Source of the DNA: Climacteris rufus
Lineage: Eukaryota > Chordata > Aves > Passeriformes > Climacteridae
Direction: 5' to 3'
DNA: 64,000 nucleotides
Assembly (NCBI GenBank): GCA_013398175.1
Contig: VZRZ01003090.1
Location: 222,292-286,291 of the forward strand
Shown: positions 14,401 through 25,700 of the stretch, in pieces
Layout of the letters: each line of letters starts with the position of its first letter
How positions within the stretch are numbered: position 1 is the first letter of the stretch
The notes under the pieces: model-generated
Seen by the model: the letters and a program-made list of their open reading frames with translations, nothing else
Databases searched by the model: none
Told to the model about the DNA's origin: nothing
Position numbers and translations under genes: made by a program

Positions 14401-14699
14401 CTAACAGCAAAGCATTAAGAAGAAGGAAAAAAAAAAAACATAAACAACAACACAAAAAGAGAAAGCCAGGAGGACAAAATCAACACACAAAAAATCCCCC
14501 AGCCCCTGTTCCTCTGCTGCCCCCAGGAAAAAAACCAAAACCATGGTTTAGAGCAAGCAGAGGCTGCTTTAGTTCCACTGTTAGGAGAAAAATTAGTACA
14601 AGTAGTGGCCCCTTTGCATGAAGCGGTGGCAAGGCCCCTCCTTCCCCTCCCAGAGCTGGGCTCTTCTCAGTAACGAAGAGAAGCTGCTTTCCAGGAAAG
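11401..14699. other. Non-coding stretch between two CpG islands
   Basis: No reading frame here has splice sites or recognisable protein content. The sequence is ordinary AT-leaning intergenic or intronic DNA with purine-rich parts on the plus strand at 13,620-13,830 and an A-rich run near 14,427-14,455. I see no repeat or RNA gene that I can name. Confidence 0.5.
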
Positions 14700-15060
14700 C
14701 GAAGGTACAGGGGCTGCCCAGAGCGGCGTGACCCAGCGCGGCTGCGGGGAGCGGGCTGCCGCGGCTTGCGGGCTGCCGGCCCCGGCACGGAGCTGCTGCG
14801 CTGCCGTGCCCGGCNGGGAGCCCGGGCCGGTGCTGCGTGTCCCGGGGATGGGCGCGGCGTGGGGAGCCCGGGCCGGTGCTGCGTGTCCCGGGGATGGGCG
14901 CGGCGTGGGGAGCCCGGGCCAGCCGCGCAGGGGGCACCCCGCGCACCGTGGCCGAGGCACCTTCGTGCCAGTCTGCGACACCCTCTGCTGTTCCGGCTCT
15001 GCCCACGGCCGCCGCACAACGCGAGTTCTCACTCGCCGCCAGCCCGTGCCCCTGGTTCTC
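14700..15060. promoter_or_regulatory. Second CpG-rich segment, possible alternative promoter
   Basis: This is a short GC- and CpG-rich island whose core is a tandem minisatellite. I could not identify an exon on either strand. It may be an alternative promoter of the gene suggested by the 10.4-11.4 kb island, or a CpG-rich minisatellite with no promoter role. Confidence 0.35.
14816..14920. repeat. 46-bp GC-rich minisatellite, about 2.3 copies
   Basis: A 46-bp unit beginning GGGAGCCCGGGCC occurs at 14,816-14,861 and is repeated identically at 14,862-14,907, with a third partial copy from 14,908. A single N at 14,815 sits exactly at the start of the array. The assembly may therefore have collapsed or truncated a longer array. 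Confidence 0.85.
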
Positions 15061-18000
15061 TTGAGGGAGGCAGACACAGCAGACAGTGACCTTCTAGGCT
15101 TTCAAACAAAGCATCAGGCTGCATAATCTGGAAGGTATTTAGGTCAGATTTAAGCAGCTGCAGTCTTTTATAAGTGTACAGCAAACCACTCCCTCACCTC
15201 TGAAGCTGGCCTGTATGTCAGACACCCTGGAGAAGCACAGGACAATCCGGGACAGGGGAAGCGAGGTGCCAGCCTTCCACACCAGTGGACTCAGGTGTGA
15301 GTTCCCCGAGGCTCTGTGGCCCCATAAATTCATGACCACCCCAGGTAACTTCTCCCAGCATTGCTGCCCAACAGACATGGAGGTAGCAGCTCAAGTAAGG
15401 ATTTCATTGTGTCCTTGAGGCCTACTGCCTCTCCTTGTTATCCCACATTTTCAGGACGTGTTCCCAAACGGGTGGACCTTGCCCAAATCCCTCTGCTCAG
15501 AATCCTTCACCTGGACCATGTAGCCTCAGTCCTGCCCATGCTTCCTCAGATTTGTCCCCCCATGCTGAGGTGGGTGGCGATGCTGAACCCCACTCACAGC
15601 ACACAGGCACTGACTTCACTCAACTTCAGGCAGTTCTCCAAAGCAGACAAAAACAGCCGGGAGAGGCTGCTTGCAGGGAGCAATCCAAGACAGAGATCCC
15701 ATAGCAGAAAGGTCCTAAGTAATTCCTGGGCCTAGAAGCAGGGGCTTCCTCAGCTGGGGAAACCAAATGAAGTAAAACAACATAAAATGCAAGGAGTATA
15801 GCTATGGGCTATAATTTTGGGAGCGGTTGCAGTAGAAGCATTGCAGGCTGGTACCATCTGACAGCAGTGTCTATTGCAGTAGACTAATTTCCAGACCACT
15901 CTGCTTTCCAGATGATCACAGGACAAAGGCCTCTGTCACATTAATCACTGTTGTTTGGTTAAACATCCCATCTTCATTAAAAAACTGCCAATGGTTGGGA
16001 AGCTGCCAGCACCCTAAGTAAACCACTGAAGTATTTAACTCCTTTCTCCATTATCAAATGTGTACCTTGTCTCTAGACTGCTTTTTCGTGTACCATTGTT
16101 AGGCCGTGTGGCACTTGGAGTCACAAAAATGCAATGCTACATAGTAGTCTTAGGCTTTGATCATATTGGTCCTAAATGCTTCTCTCCCATAAAATGTCTT
16201 CCAACTCCTTAACAGGCCTTAGAGCTCTGGCAGGAAGCCTCTCCAACTTGTTCCCTTCCTCATTGAATTATAGATGTCAAAACTGGGAATTCTTTCACAC
16301 CAGTAATCACCTCCATGGAATTAGCAGACACAATATAATCTCCTGCAATATAATCTCATTACACCTGTTCTGCATTCCTTGCTTATATATTGGAGAATGG
16401 AATTAGCCTTTCTGACAGCACTGGGAGCTCACAGCTGCTGCTACCTTGAGTCAATTCTTTGCCAGAGTCACTGCTTCCACAGCCAGCACTGCCAGACCAA
16501 AAGTATGGCCTGGGTGGAGTAACTCACCATTGGGCTGTTTCAAAAACACCCATTAATGTTTGTGTCAGCTTTAATATTTTGACACTTGCTATCTAGTCAA
16601 TTCTCAGTCCAATTACTACAAAATGTGTTAATTTGGTATCATTCCAGTTTTTTAAAAATCAAAACACAGTATAAGACTGTATCAGTTTCCTTGCTGGAGC
16701 TCTATTACTTCAACAGCTTTTACTTTTGTCAGCCAAGTCCATAACCCAAATCTATAAGTTACATCTCAAAAAGTTCCCAAGTAGTTTTATAGATTCTTTT
16801 CCATAAACATATGGGACTTAGTGTTAACTAGAACTTTTCCCTTGTTTTTAAATGATCCTAGTATGTGCTATTTCCTTATTCTGTCTGAGGTCAATGAGGA
16901 GCTGGTAGGCCTGTAATTACAAGTGTCAGATTACTTATGGTAATTATGGTTTTCACTATTATTTCATCTCAGCCTATGGGGAATGTGCCAGATTTTCCAA
17001 GTGAAAGAAGGTTAAGTCTAGACAAGAGCTGGAGAGGAACTTCTCTTCTTCTCCCTTCATACATTAAAATAGGTGTGTAGTCTAAAGGTGGGTATGGGTT
17101 TTGTAGAGATCTGGAAAGTAGCTCACCTCGTGAGTTATCCTAAACAGGCCCAGGGGATGGGAACCAGCAGAGACTCCTGAATCTGCCCCAAATGTAATAG
17201 ACTTTCTGATTAAGGAGGAAATGGAAAGCTGAGACTGGAAAGAGTTTATTTGTATGATGTGTGCTCATATATAATTTATATGCAATAAATGTTGCTAGCT
17301 ATTTCATTAGTTGCAAATAAAGGGATACAAATGTGCACCACTTGGACCTGATGCATGGTGTGTGCCTAGGGCTGCTTCCAGCTGAATGGTGGTGGTTCAT
17401 GTGGGGATGATTTAACACTCCAGCAGCCCCACTATCCAAATTATGCTGCAGGTTAATCCCTGAAGTGGATGCACTCCCATTTGTCAACCACTCATATCTT
17501 GGCTTAAAACAAAGATTTCCATTTCAATTATCATATTGGCTTCAGACTGTGGTGAGTAAAGAGCCAGCATTTATTTGTCTCTCCCACCTTCTGCACAGCT
17601 GGAGAGCTCTGGAACAACTGAGTTTAGCTCAGTTGGTTAGAGCATGATGCTAATAACGAGGAGCACAACAGGCCCAGAGCAAGGGGGGAGAAACCAACTT
17701 AAGCAATCACAGCATTTTTTTTTGCACTTAACATGTTAGCAACTTTTTCAGTCAGAAATTCACATAAATGAAACTCAACAAGAAATTATGGAAAACCAAA
17801 GAAAAAGTACACCACACGAGGTACCTGGATGGGTCTGCTGCTGTTGAGCAGAGCCCAGAGGTGGTGGGATGATAATATCCTACCTCAACTCTTCCCACCT
17901 GGGGAGCTCATTTAAACCTTTGAGACTGCCTGGGACCATCTCCAAGGCAAGCAAGGTCTGTGGATGGAGCTCAAACTAAAGCCTGTCAGCCAGCATGTTG

Positions 18001-19309
18001 GAGCTGGTTGCATGATAACATGTTTCCTTGTGATCACTTGTATTTTCCTGTCCACTATAGATGGCAGCATATGCTCACAATATGGGGCTTTATATAGAGG
18101 TGTGTCCTCTACATATCCTCTGAAAGAAATCAGTTAAGCTAGCAATAGCATGTTTTTAAAAAATTTTTATAACTGCAGAAAAAAATTGGGGTACAGGGCT
18201 ATTACTAATAAATCAACATAAATTAGATCAATATGTCAGTACTTCAGTGCTTGAATCCAAGCTTGAATCCAGCCATGGGGAATTTGTCCCCTGGTAGCAA
18301 TCAATCTGCTGTACTTAAAGTTTCCTCACTAGATCTGCAGCTGGCATAAACTGATCAATGCTGTTCCAAGTCAGCGGAGCATAACAGCTTTGCATGTCCC
18401 AGTGTTCACCCTTGTAGGTCTCCTGCTCCTTTGCACGGACACAGAGGTTAAATTATCCTTTGCTAAGCACATGGGATATCTCACACTAACTCACAGTTCT
18501 TTATTCAAAACGAGCCTTTCTTACCACCAGTCCGGTGTAACCCAGCCAACACCTCAGCACCTTCCCAGCTGGAGCCTAGTTTGCTCCACAGGCAGCAATT
18601 CCACTGCAGTAGCCTGTGTCACTTAATAGAAGTAGACACAGCAAAATGAATTCTGTAAGCCATCCAAATTCTGCCATGCATCCTGCATAGGGCCCTCCCC
18701 TTGGGGGATGTTTTCCAGGCTGTGCCCAGGGTGATGCACAGTCTTGTAAGATGCTGGGCTGCCCTCTTAGAGGGGTGAGTAGCATTGCTAGAGTAGGTAT
18801 GAGCGACCTGGAGAAGAACTCAACTATCTGGCTTTGGTTAATAGAATGACAGTCCTGCCACTGAGGGGAGGGTACAGAGCACATCCTAATGCAATCTTCT
18901 CCACTTTGAGCTCTATCTGAAATCACCTATTCCTGATGATTTCTGTGAGGAGTTTTTCCTTTCCCATGAGGTGGCTGCTGTTGGAGCCTCCTACCAGAAG
19001 TGATTTAGGATGCAGGTCACAGGAGTCCAACTTCACTAAAAAATGCATTATTCCTACCTGAGTCCCAGAGTCATTTCTGTGACCCAAAGCAATGAGAGCC
19101 CAGATCCTACTGGCTGCTGGAATGGGGGAGAGAGCCCAGTGTGGTGGAGGAGGGTCCAAGATCTATAGCTAGTGATACATACACCACCAGGACAAGCATT
19201 TGCAGCAGGATTACAGGATTATCCCAAACAAGGTTTGTGCCCCAAAACTGGTATTAGATCAGGGCTGGCAGATAAACAACTTTGGTAACTACCACTTACC
19301 TATAAGCTC
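15061..19309. other. Non-coding stretch upstream of the SERHL pseudogene
   Basis: No exon-like frames were found. The sequence is AT-rich, with one tRNA-Ile-like fragment at 17,618-17,660 described separately. Nothing else could be named. Confidence 0.5.
17618..17660 (+). repeat. tRNA-Ile(AAU)-derived fragment, SINE head or tRNA pseudogene
   Basis: TTAGCTCAGTTGGTTAGAGC followed by a near-intact anticodon arm with TGCTAATAACG matches the D arm and anticodon arm of eukaryotic tRNA-Ile with anticodon AAU. Similarity stops right after the anticodon arm: there is no variable loop, B box or acceptor 3' strand, so it is not a functional tRNA gene. Passerine genomes carry a tRNA-Ile-headed, CR1-tailed SINE (TguSINE1). 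This may be a truncated copy, but no CR1 tail is visible downstream. Confidence 0.65.
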
Positions 19310-19310
19310 T

Positions 19311-20702
19311 GTCCAGAGCTCTTGGCTGTTAACAAGCTCCCTGGGACCAGCTCCAGCATGTAGCACTCAGAGGGTGTTGCTTGTAAGTACAAGTTCTCAG
19401 AGGTGAAGTTCCCTATGCCCCAAACACAAGTGGCAGCCAAGGCCTGGGGATAGTCTGTGCTCTGCTTGCATGGCTGGCTGGACAATGCCACCACCCTCAA
19501 CAGGCTCATTTCACTGCTCCCCAGAAGTGGGTCTGGCTCATGAGTGGCAATGGATTTTCCTGGCCGTGGCCTGTTGTCCCACCAGCCACTGGGGTTTGTG
19601 CAAACAGTCCACATAACTCCTCATGGCACAGGGTCCTCTTCCTCACAAGTCATGCCACAGACTGAAGAACTACAAGTCTAGCAGCAACCACTGGCTAACA
19701 ATTACACTGCCTTCTGGTGGCTTCTTCTGAAGGAATTTCAGGAATTCTCAGGAGGGCCCTGCCCTCCATTAGCAGCAGCAGAAGCAGCAATTGATTATTG
19801 AGTGCATTTTACAAATCTGTTCTGCCAAGCTGTCTCTTGCTTTTTATCTTTTGTACTCAGCCACACACTTCTGACAGTTACAGGAAAGAAGCTGTAGAAG
19901 GTACTGTGGCCTTTCTCCCTCTGCAAGTCTCCCCAGTACTTTTTGTCTGCTTTCCTCTCCTTCACCACAGAGGCCTAACAAACAGCAATGCACTGGACTT
20001 TCCACACCTTTAAAAATTCATGTTCTGATTTCCTTTCTAATGGCTCACCTGGAGAGGAGGCTGTGAGCTACACAGCACTCTTGTTTCTTCTCAGTGATGG
20101 GTCCCCAAGGTTACCTTTCAACTACTGTGGTGCAGAGCCCATTTTGCCAGGATGAGTTTGAGCTAGGCAGGAGAAATAGGGCTGTAGGCTTCTACATTGG
20201 TTTCTTTCAAGCTTTTTAGGCTGTTCTGAAAATATATTGTGTAATTTAGGAGACTGATGTGCTGAACTGAGCATAGGACTTTCAATTATCAATATAAAAA
20301 TAATTCCCTAAGAACATACATTCATTCTGCTTTCTCCAGCTGTTCCAGCAAGGGGTCCCACTGCTCACAGTGTGATTGACTTTGCTTCCTTTGACCGCAG
20401 AGTCATTGACGGAAGAGGAATGGTTGTGGTCTGCATTAGGCCTAGCAGGCTGACTGCTGGAGGGAATTGTGAGGCACCAGCAAGCAGCCACACTTGGCTA
20501 CTGATTTTCTTGAAACTTGGTCTATGCAGATATCACCTTTCTGGGCAACTAATGAGGGAAGATGTATAGAAACCTCTCCATGTGAGAGGGGTCTGTTTTT
20601 GCAGAAGAGGAGTGGAGCAGCTAAGGCAGTGCTGTCTGCTGTGTATCTGTGGCAGCTTGGCCCTGTAGTAGAGTCAGTTCACTGCAATGGGTCACAGTAT
20701 GG
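19311..20702 (+). pseudogene. Unprocessed SERHL pseudogene (tandem duplicate fragment)
   Basis: This is a decayed copy of the 5' half of the SERHL gene that lies downstream on the same strand. The copy of the first recognised coding exon spans about 19,401-19,526. It keeps the codons for VAAKAW and HGWLDNA but has an in-frame TAG at 19,451-19,453, a short deletion after it, and a changed splice donor. Most of the next intron and the start of the following exon are deleted, so the VAMDF-encoding part follows almost at once near 19,545. The exon with the catalytic elbow is recognisable at about 20,661-20,702 and still encodes MGHSMG, but its donor GTAAGT has become GAGGGT. Matching intron sequence before the exons shows DNA-level duplication rather than retroposition. 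Confidence 0.8.
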
Positions 20703-20769
20703 GAGGGTGACTCTTGTCCCTGAAGCAACACGATTCCAGCAAGCATTAGGAGTTCAGAAGAGTCTCTCT

Positions 20770-20818
20770 ATCAGAGAAGTTCAGCACTAGTGTCAAGAAG
20801 TTCAGCATTAGAGTCAAG
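20770..20818. repeat. 21-bp tandem duplication
   Basis: AGAAGTTCAGCACTAGTGTCA is followed at once by a copy with two changes. It is a small local duplication just downstream of the SERHL pseudogene with no obvious function. Confidence 0.6.
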
Positions 20819-21039
20819 CACTGGGCCTGTTTGATGTCACTGTGAAGCTCCTGGGTCACAGTTAAAACATCTCACACTGTTTCACCACAGCACAGGCAGT
20901 TTCTATCATCAGTAATGTGTCTTCTGGGGGTAGTCAAGAATGCAGCCGTACCTCCTTCATTTCGACTCCTCACAGGTTCCTATCATGCCCAGGAGGTTGT
21001 TCGCAGCTTCAGACCCCTCAGGCATCGGTAACTCCTGGT

Positions 21040-21620
21040 TACTCTCCTGAGCCCACTGCAGGCGCAGGCGGGGCCGGAGGCCGGGGCGCCCCGGGGAGGC
21101 GGGCAGCGGGGCGGTGCAGCCGGCCCTGCCCGCCCTGCCCGGCCCTGCNNNNNNNNNNNNNNNNNNNNNNNNNNNNNNNNNNNNNNNNNNNNNNNNNNNN
21201 NNNNNNNNNNNNNNNNNNNNNNNNGGGGCCGGGGCGGCTGCGGCGCTCCGGGGGCCGCTCTCGGCGCCGGGCGGGGATCGGTCCCCAGGCAGCTCGTCCG
21301 GGGGCAGGGACCAGGCGCTCCAGGGCGCCCCGAGGCGAAGGCTCGGGTGTAGCGGCGCCTCTTGCCCGCCCAGGGAGGCCTTGCCCCGGGGCCGGGGGGG
21401 ACCCCAGAGCCGGAGCCCCGCTGGGCCCAGGCAGGGCTGCCCAGGGAAGGCCATCGGGCTCTGCCGGGAGCCCAGGCCGTCAGGAAGGGGCAGGTCCACG
21501 GTCACACCGGGAAGTCAGCCCACGGTTGTTTGTCAGGATCTGGCCCGGCGAGGGCAGCTGGGATAAGACACAGCCCCGTGATCAGCAGGCAGGGCCCCGG
21601 TTCCTGGGGCGAGGGCGCTG
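21040..21620. promoter_or_regulatory. CpG island, probable SERHL promoter
   Basis: A GC- and CpG-dense segment with a 76-nt gap lies 1.1-1.6 kb upstream of the first recognised SERHL coding exon on the same strand. It probably contains the SERHL transcription start and a short first exon. I could not identify that exon with confidence, and it may be partly inside the gap. Confidence 0.55.
21149..21224. other. Assembly gap (76 N) in the SERHL CpG island
   Basis: A run of N is flanked by GC-rich sequence. It may hide the SERHL first exon. Open frames spanning it should be ignored. Confidence 0.98.
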
Positions 21621-22709
21621 CCGATGGAGACCGGCACTCCTGAAAATAGTGCTGGGGCTGGTCCTGGGCCGAACTTACACACGGTCATGGGGATCCCCAG
21701 GCTTGGCTGATTGGGACCATCAGGGCCCTGGCAGCAGCCTCCCCTGTCAGCGTACCCCGTCTGTCCTCACGCCTTAGGGAGGTATGGGCTCAGGAGGGAT
21801 TTGCTGTAGAGTGGTTTAATTGCTGTGCGGTCTCAGAGGGCTTTTTAAGGCAGCAGAGTTGCAAGATTCTTGGAAGGGGATATGACACGAGAGACTTGGA
21901 GATAGGGATAGTTAAGTTGCCCATGGGTGGCCCCAGGGCTTGGGGATAAAGGGGAAATGTTCAAAGCACCTTTGGAGGGACCCTCAGAGGCTGGGTAGTA
22001 CTAGGCGTGTTCACTCAGGAGCTGGGGGTTGAGCAAGGGTCAGATGTAGCTGAGCGATTGCCAAGTAGATTGCAGTAAGGAGACAGGCTTGAGGTCGAGC
22101 AAGTGCCTGGCAGGTTGTGGACCCATATCCCATGCAGGGTCCCTGGCCCTGAGGGGTGCACAGGCAAGAGGCAGCAGTGACCTGCTGTGCGGTGTGGAGC
22201 CAGTTGCTGTCTCAAATGTGCTGATTGATGGTGCGAAAGAGAAGCACCAAGGTAAAACAGGATGGGTAGTAACAGTCCAATAATGGAGGCAGCATCCTTA
22301 TTCCCCAAACTGTCTTTTTGGTCCAGGGCAGGTGCCTGGCTGACTGCAGCTAACTGAGGGAATTCTGCACGGTTCCCTCTTGGCAGATCTCCTGTGCCTT
22401 CTGGTTGGGTTGCAGCTGCTGCAGAGACAGATAGGAGGCTTTCCTCTCCTGTGTAGGGAAAGCTTATTTCTTCCTAGGAGCATAGCTAGTACGTGCTGGG
22501 AGGAGGATTCCCCAAACAGGCAGTCAGGAAAGGCAGCTTGGGATGCTGAATTGGGAGCTATAAATCAGCAAGCTGCTAATTAAGACCACAGGAGGCTGGT
22601 GAGTTACTAAAGACCTGTATTACTCTTTTCAGAGCTCCAGACCATTAACAAGACCCCTGGGACCTGCTCCAAGTACGTGACTCTCCAGGGACATCCCCCT
22701 CTTTTGGGC

Positions 22710-25700
22710 ATGTTCTCAGAGTTGAAGTTCCCTGTGCCCTGGGGACATGTGGCAGCCAAGGCCTGGGGACCCTCAGAGGGCCACCCAGTTCTGTGTTTGC
22801 ATGGCTGGCTGGACAATGCCAACACCTTTGACAAGCTCATTCCACTGCTCCCCAGAGGTAGGTCTGGCTCACGGGGATGGCCTGTGTTGGATGGCACGGC
22901 TGCACATCTGATACACTTTCCATTTCAGGTTGTTATTATGTGGCAATGGATTTTTCTGGCCATGGTTTGTCGTCGCACCGACCTGCGGGCTGCCCCTACC
23001 ATTTCCTAGACTATGTGACCGATGTGCGCCGGGTGGCAGCAGGTGGGTAGGCAAAGGAACCCTCGAGGGGGTGCTTGTGCAGGGGCTGCTGTATTGGTCC
23101 TGCTCCTTACAACAAGCAGGCAGCATTTACTGCCAGGAGAGGAACCAGTTCCCCCTAATTCTCCTCAGTTTGATGTTAGCCAGTGCTTTGTAACTGAATA
23201 AGCATCCCTCTTTCTCACTGTTCTGTGAAAGGAAGACCTGGGTGTTTCTATACTAAAAAAAGCAGTAATGGTGAAGTGGTGGCTGCAACTAAATAGTTTT
23301 GCCAGACTGGCTTTTTGTAAGCAGGCAGTGACCCCTAACCAGTGTTAGGTGTAGTTTGGAATCTCTCCTGGTTCTCCCTGATGGCAGCTTGCTGCTTGCT
23401 TTAGTATCATACAGAGAAATCTGGAAGTCAAAGTGTCTTGTGCTCCTAGCAACCCCTGATGTAACTATCCATCTGTATATTTGGCATGTGTGGTTTTACA
23501 TCCCTCATTCAGCACACAAAGAGCCTCTAGAAGAGAAGCTCACAGATGTTCCAGAGGGTAAACCCCATCTTTCAGTGAGACATATTTCAGATGGGCAGCA
23601 CTGATAAAGCTGTATTTTCCTATAAGCTTCTCAGAGTGCCCTAAAAATGGACTCAAGAGCCTGATGTGCTAAATGGTGCAGAAAGCTTTCACTTGGAATC
23701 ATATTTCCCTCAGTGCAGCAGACCTGGCTCTGTGTCCTCACATGTCTTGCAGAATGCCCTGCAGCAGGATGCTCTGTCAAGGTTTCTCTCTTCCACCAGA
23801 TGCTGCCCAGTTAGGTTCCTCTGCTTCTTGCCAGTCCCGTGTCTGGCAGTGAACAGGAATTTGCTGGAGTCTGTTTGACATGCAGAGAGAGCTTGAGAGC
23901 TGCATGACTCAACTACCACAGAAATGAGGTGGTGAATGCACTTTTCCTTTAAAACTGCTTAATTTCTGGATTAAGAAGCAAATTAGGCAATGCAAAAGCC
24001 CTCCTGGGAGAAGGGTCCCATGTTAATGGAGAAGCAGCAAGGTGCTGCTGCTCTGGTTTCTAATGCAGCACTGTCTTGTCTGTTGCCATTTAGCCTTGCA
24101 GTGGAGACGGTTCACCCTGATGGGTCACAGTATGGGTAAGTGGCTCTAGTCCTTGTAAGCTGTGAGATTCATAGAAATTGGAGTAGATAGTTCCAAGACA
24201 TGCTGCTTGGAGCTGGATTGGAATATTTATTATATTGTGTCAAGTACCAGGTTCCTACTTGAGTGATTCAAAAATCTGTGCCCTTGTTTGAAATGCCTCT
24301 GCTTTCAAGACCCTGTAGTACAGAGAGTGGTAACTCTTGCTGTGGACATTTCCCCCCACTCACAGGAGGGAACAGTGATGGGCAAAGTAGGGATCCCAGG
24401 GCTGCCCTGGTCACAGCTAACAGGACCTACACACCAAAGCATTTTAACCAGTAACTCCTCCTTGGCCTTCACTGCCTGAGGGAGGTAGAGATGGCACAAG
24501 ATGGAGAATGCAACAGGCCAACAGCCCTGCTCTGTGCCTGCATCCTACAGTCTGGGAGAGCTCTCTGCGCTGGGGCTTTGTCCCATTGTATGATGTGCAT
24601 TTTTATTTCTAAGGCAGCTCCTGCTGTGGGGAAGGGGAATTTCTGTTACCAGGAGCACTTCTGTGCATAACTCAGCACCCTTTTCTCCTTTGCAGGTGGG
24701 GCTGTGGCAGCAATGGTGAGTAAAATGCCATTTCTTCATGGGGTTGTGATTTCCAGAGCTGCAACAACAAATAGGAGGAATGAATAGAGGAATGAAGGGA
24801 CAGACCTGGATCTCAGGGGAGGAGAGGCCCTTCCCTGACCCCTCTCCCGTGTAGCAGGATAAAGACATCACTCAGTGCTCAGCTTTTCATTCTCGTGTTG
24901 TTTCATCTCTCCTCAGTTCTGTTTCCTTTACCCTGAGATGGTGGACAAGCTGATCCTGCTGGAAAGTCTTGGCTTTCTTCTAGCTCCAGAGGTTAGATTT
25001 CATGTGTCCTTCCCTTCACTTTTTTAAAATAGAAAAATAGATTTTTTTTTTCTTTCATTTGTTCGGAGAAAGCACTGATGTGACCATTTCCTGGCAGGTC
25101 ACACAAGTCCCAGGGTTCTTCCTTTTGGCAGGCACTGATCTGCTCCTTGTTGCATGGACTGAAGTCCCTCCTTAGGGTGGCCCTTGGGGCACACTGAGTA
25201 GTGCTCCACATTCTGCAGTCCCTTAAGGACCGAAATTTGCTTGTCTGTGCCAAGCCCTTGTACCAAGGGAACTGGAACCTCTGTCCAAGCAACTGCCAGC
25301 TGACGTTATCTTTTTGCCAACAGCTTTTTGGGGGACCTGGGTAAAAGATGGTTGGGTTTTTCTGTTCCTGGTAGGATATAAAGCTACATTCCCAACTTGC
25401 CATCATTACTATCAGATGCTGGAGCTTTTGTTGGCAGGAGTGGGACAGAAGCCTTAGGTCTGAGAGACAAAAGATACCAAATTTGGGACAGTTGTCCTCA
25501 ACTCAGAAGTGAGGTAGGAAGGGTTAGAAAAGATTGCAAGGATAAAAAATTAGTAATTTCATTATAGTAGTATTCCCTTTCTCCCAGAAACTGGCATTTT
25601 CAGTAAGATGCCCCTAGCTGGTACCAGTTCTGAGGGATGTTGAAGGATGAAATTCCCTCTTCCACCCTCTGATAAGGGGTAAAACAGTTCATTTGAGAGG

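Noticed and set aside
20917..21777. A 286-codon open frame on the plus strand
   Set aside because: It spans a 76-N gap in the SERHL CpG island. The composition is that of translated GC-rich DNA.
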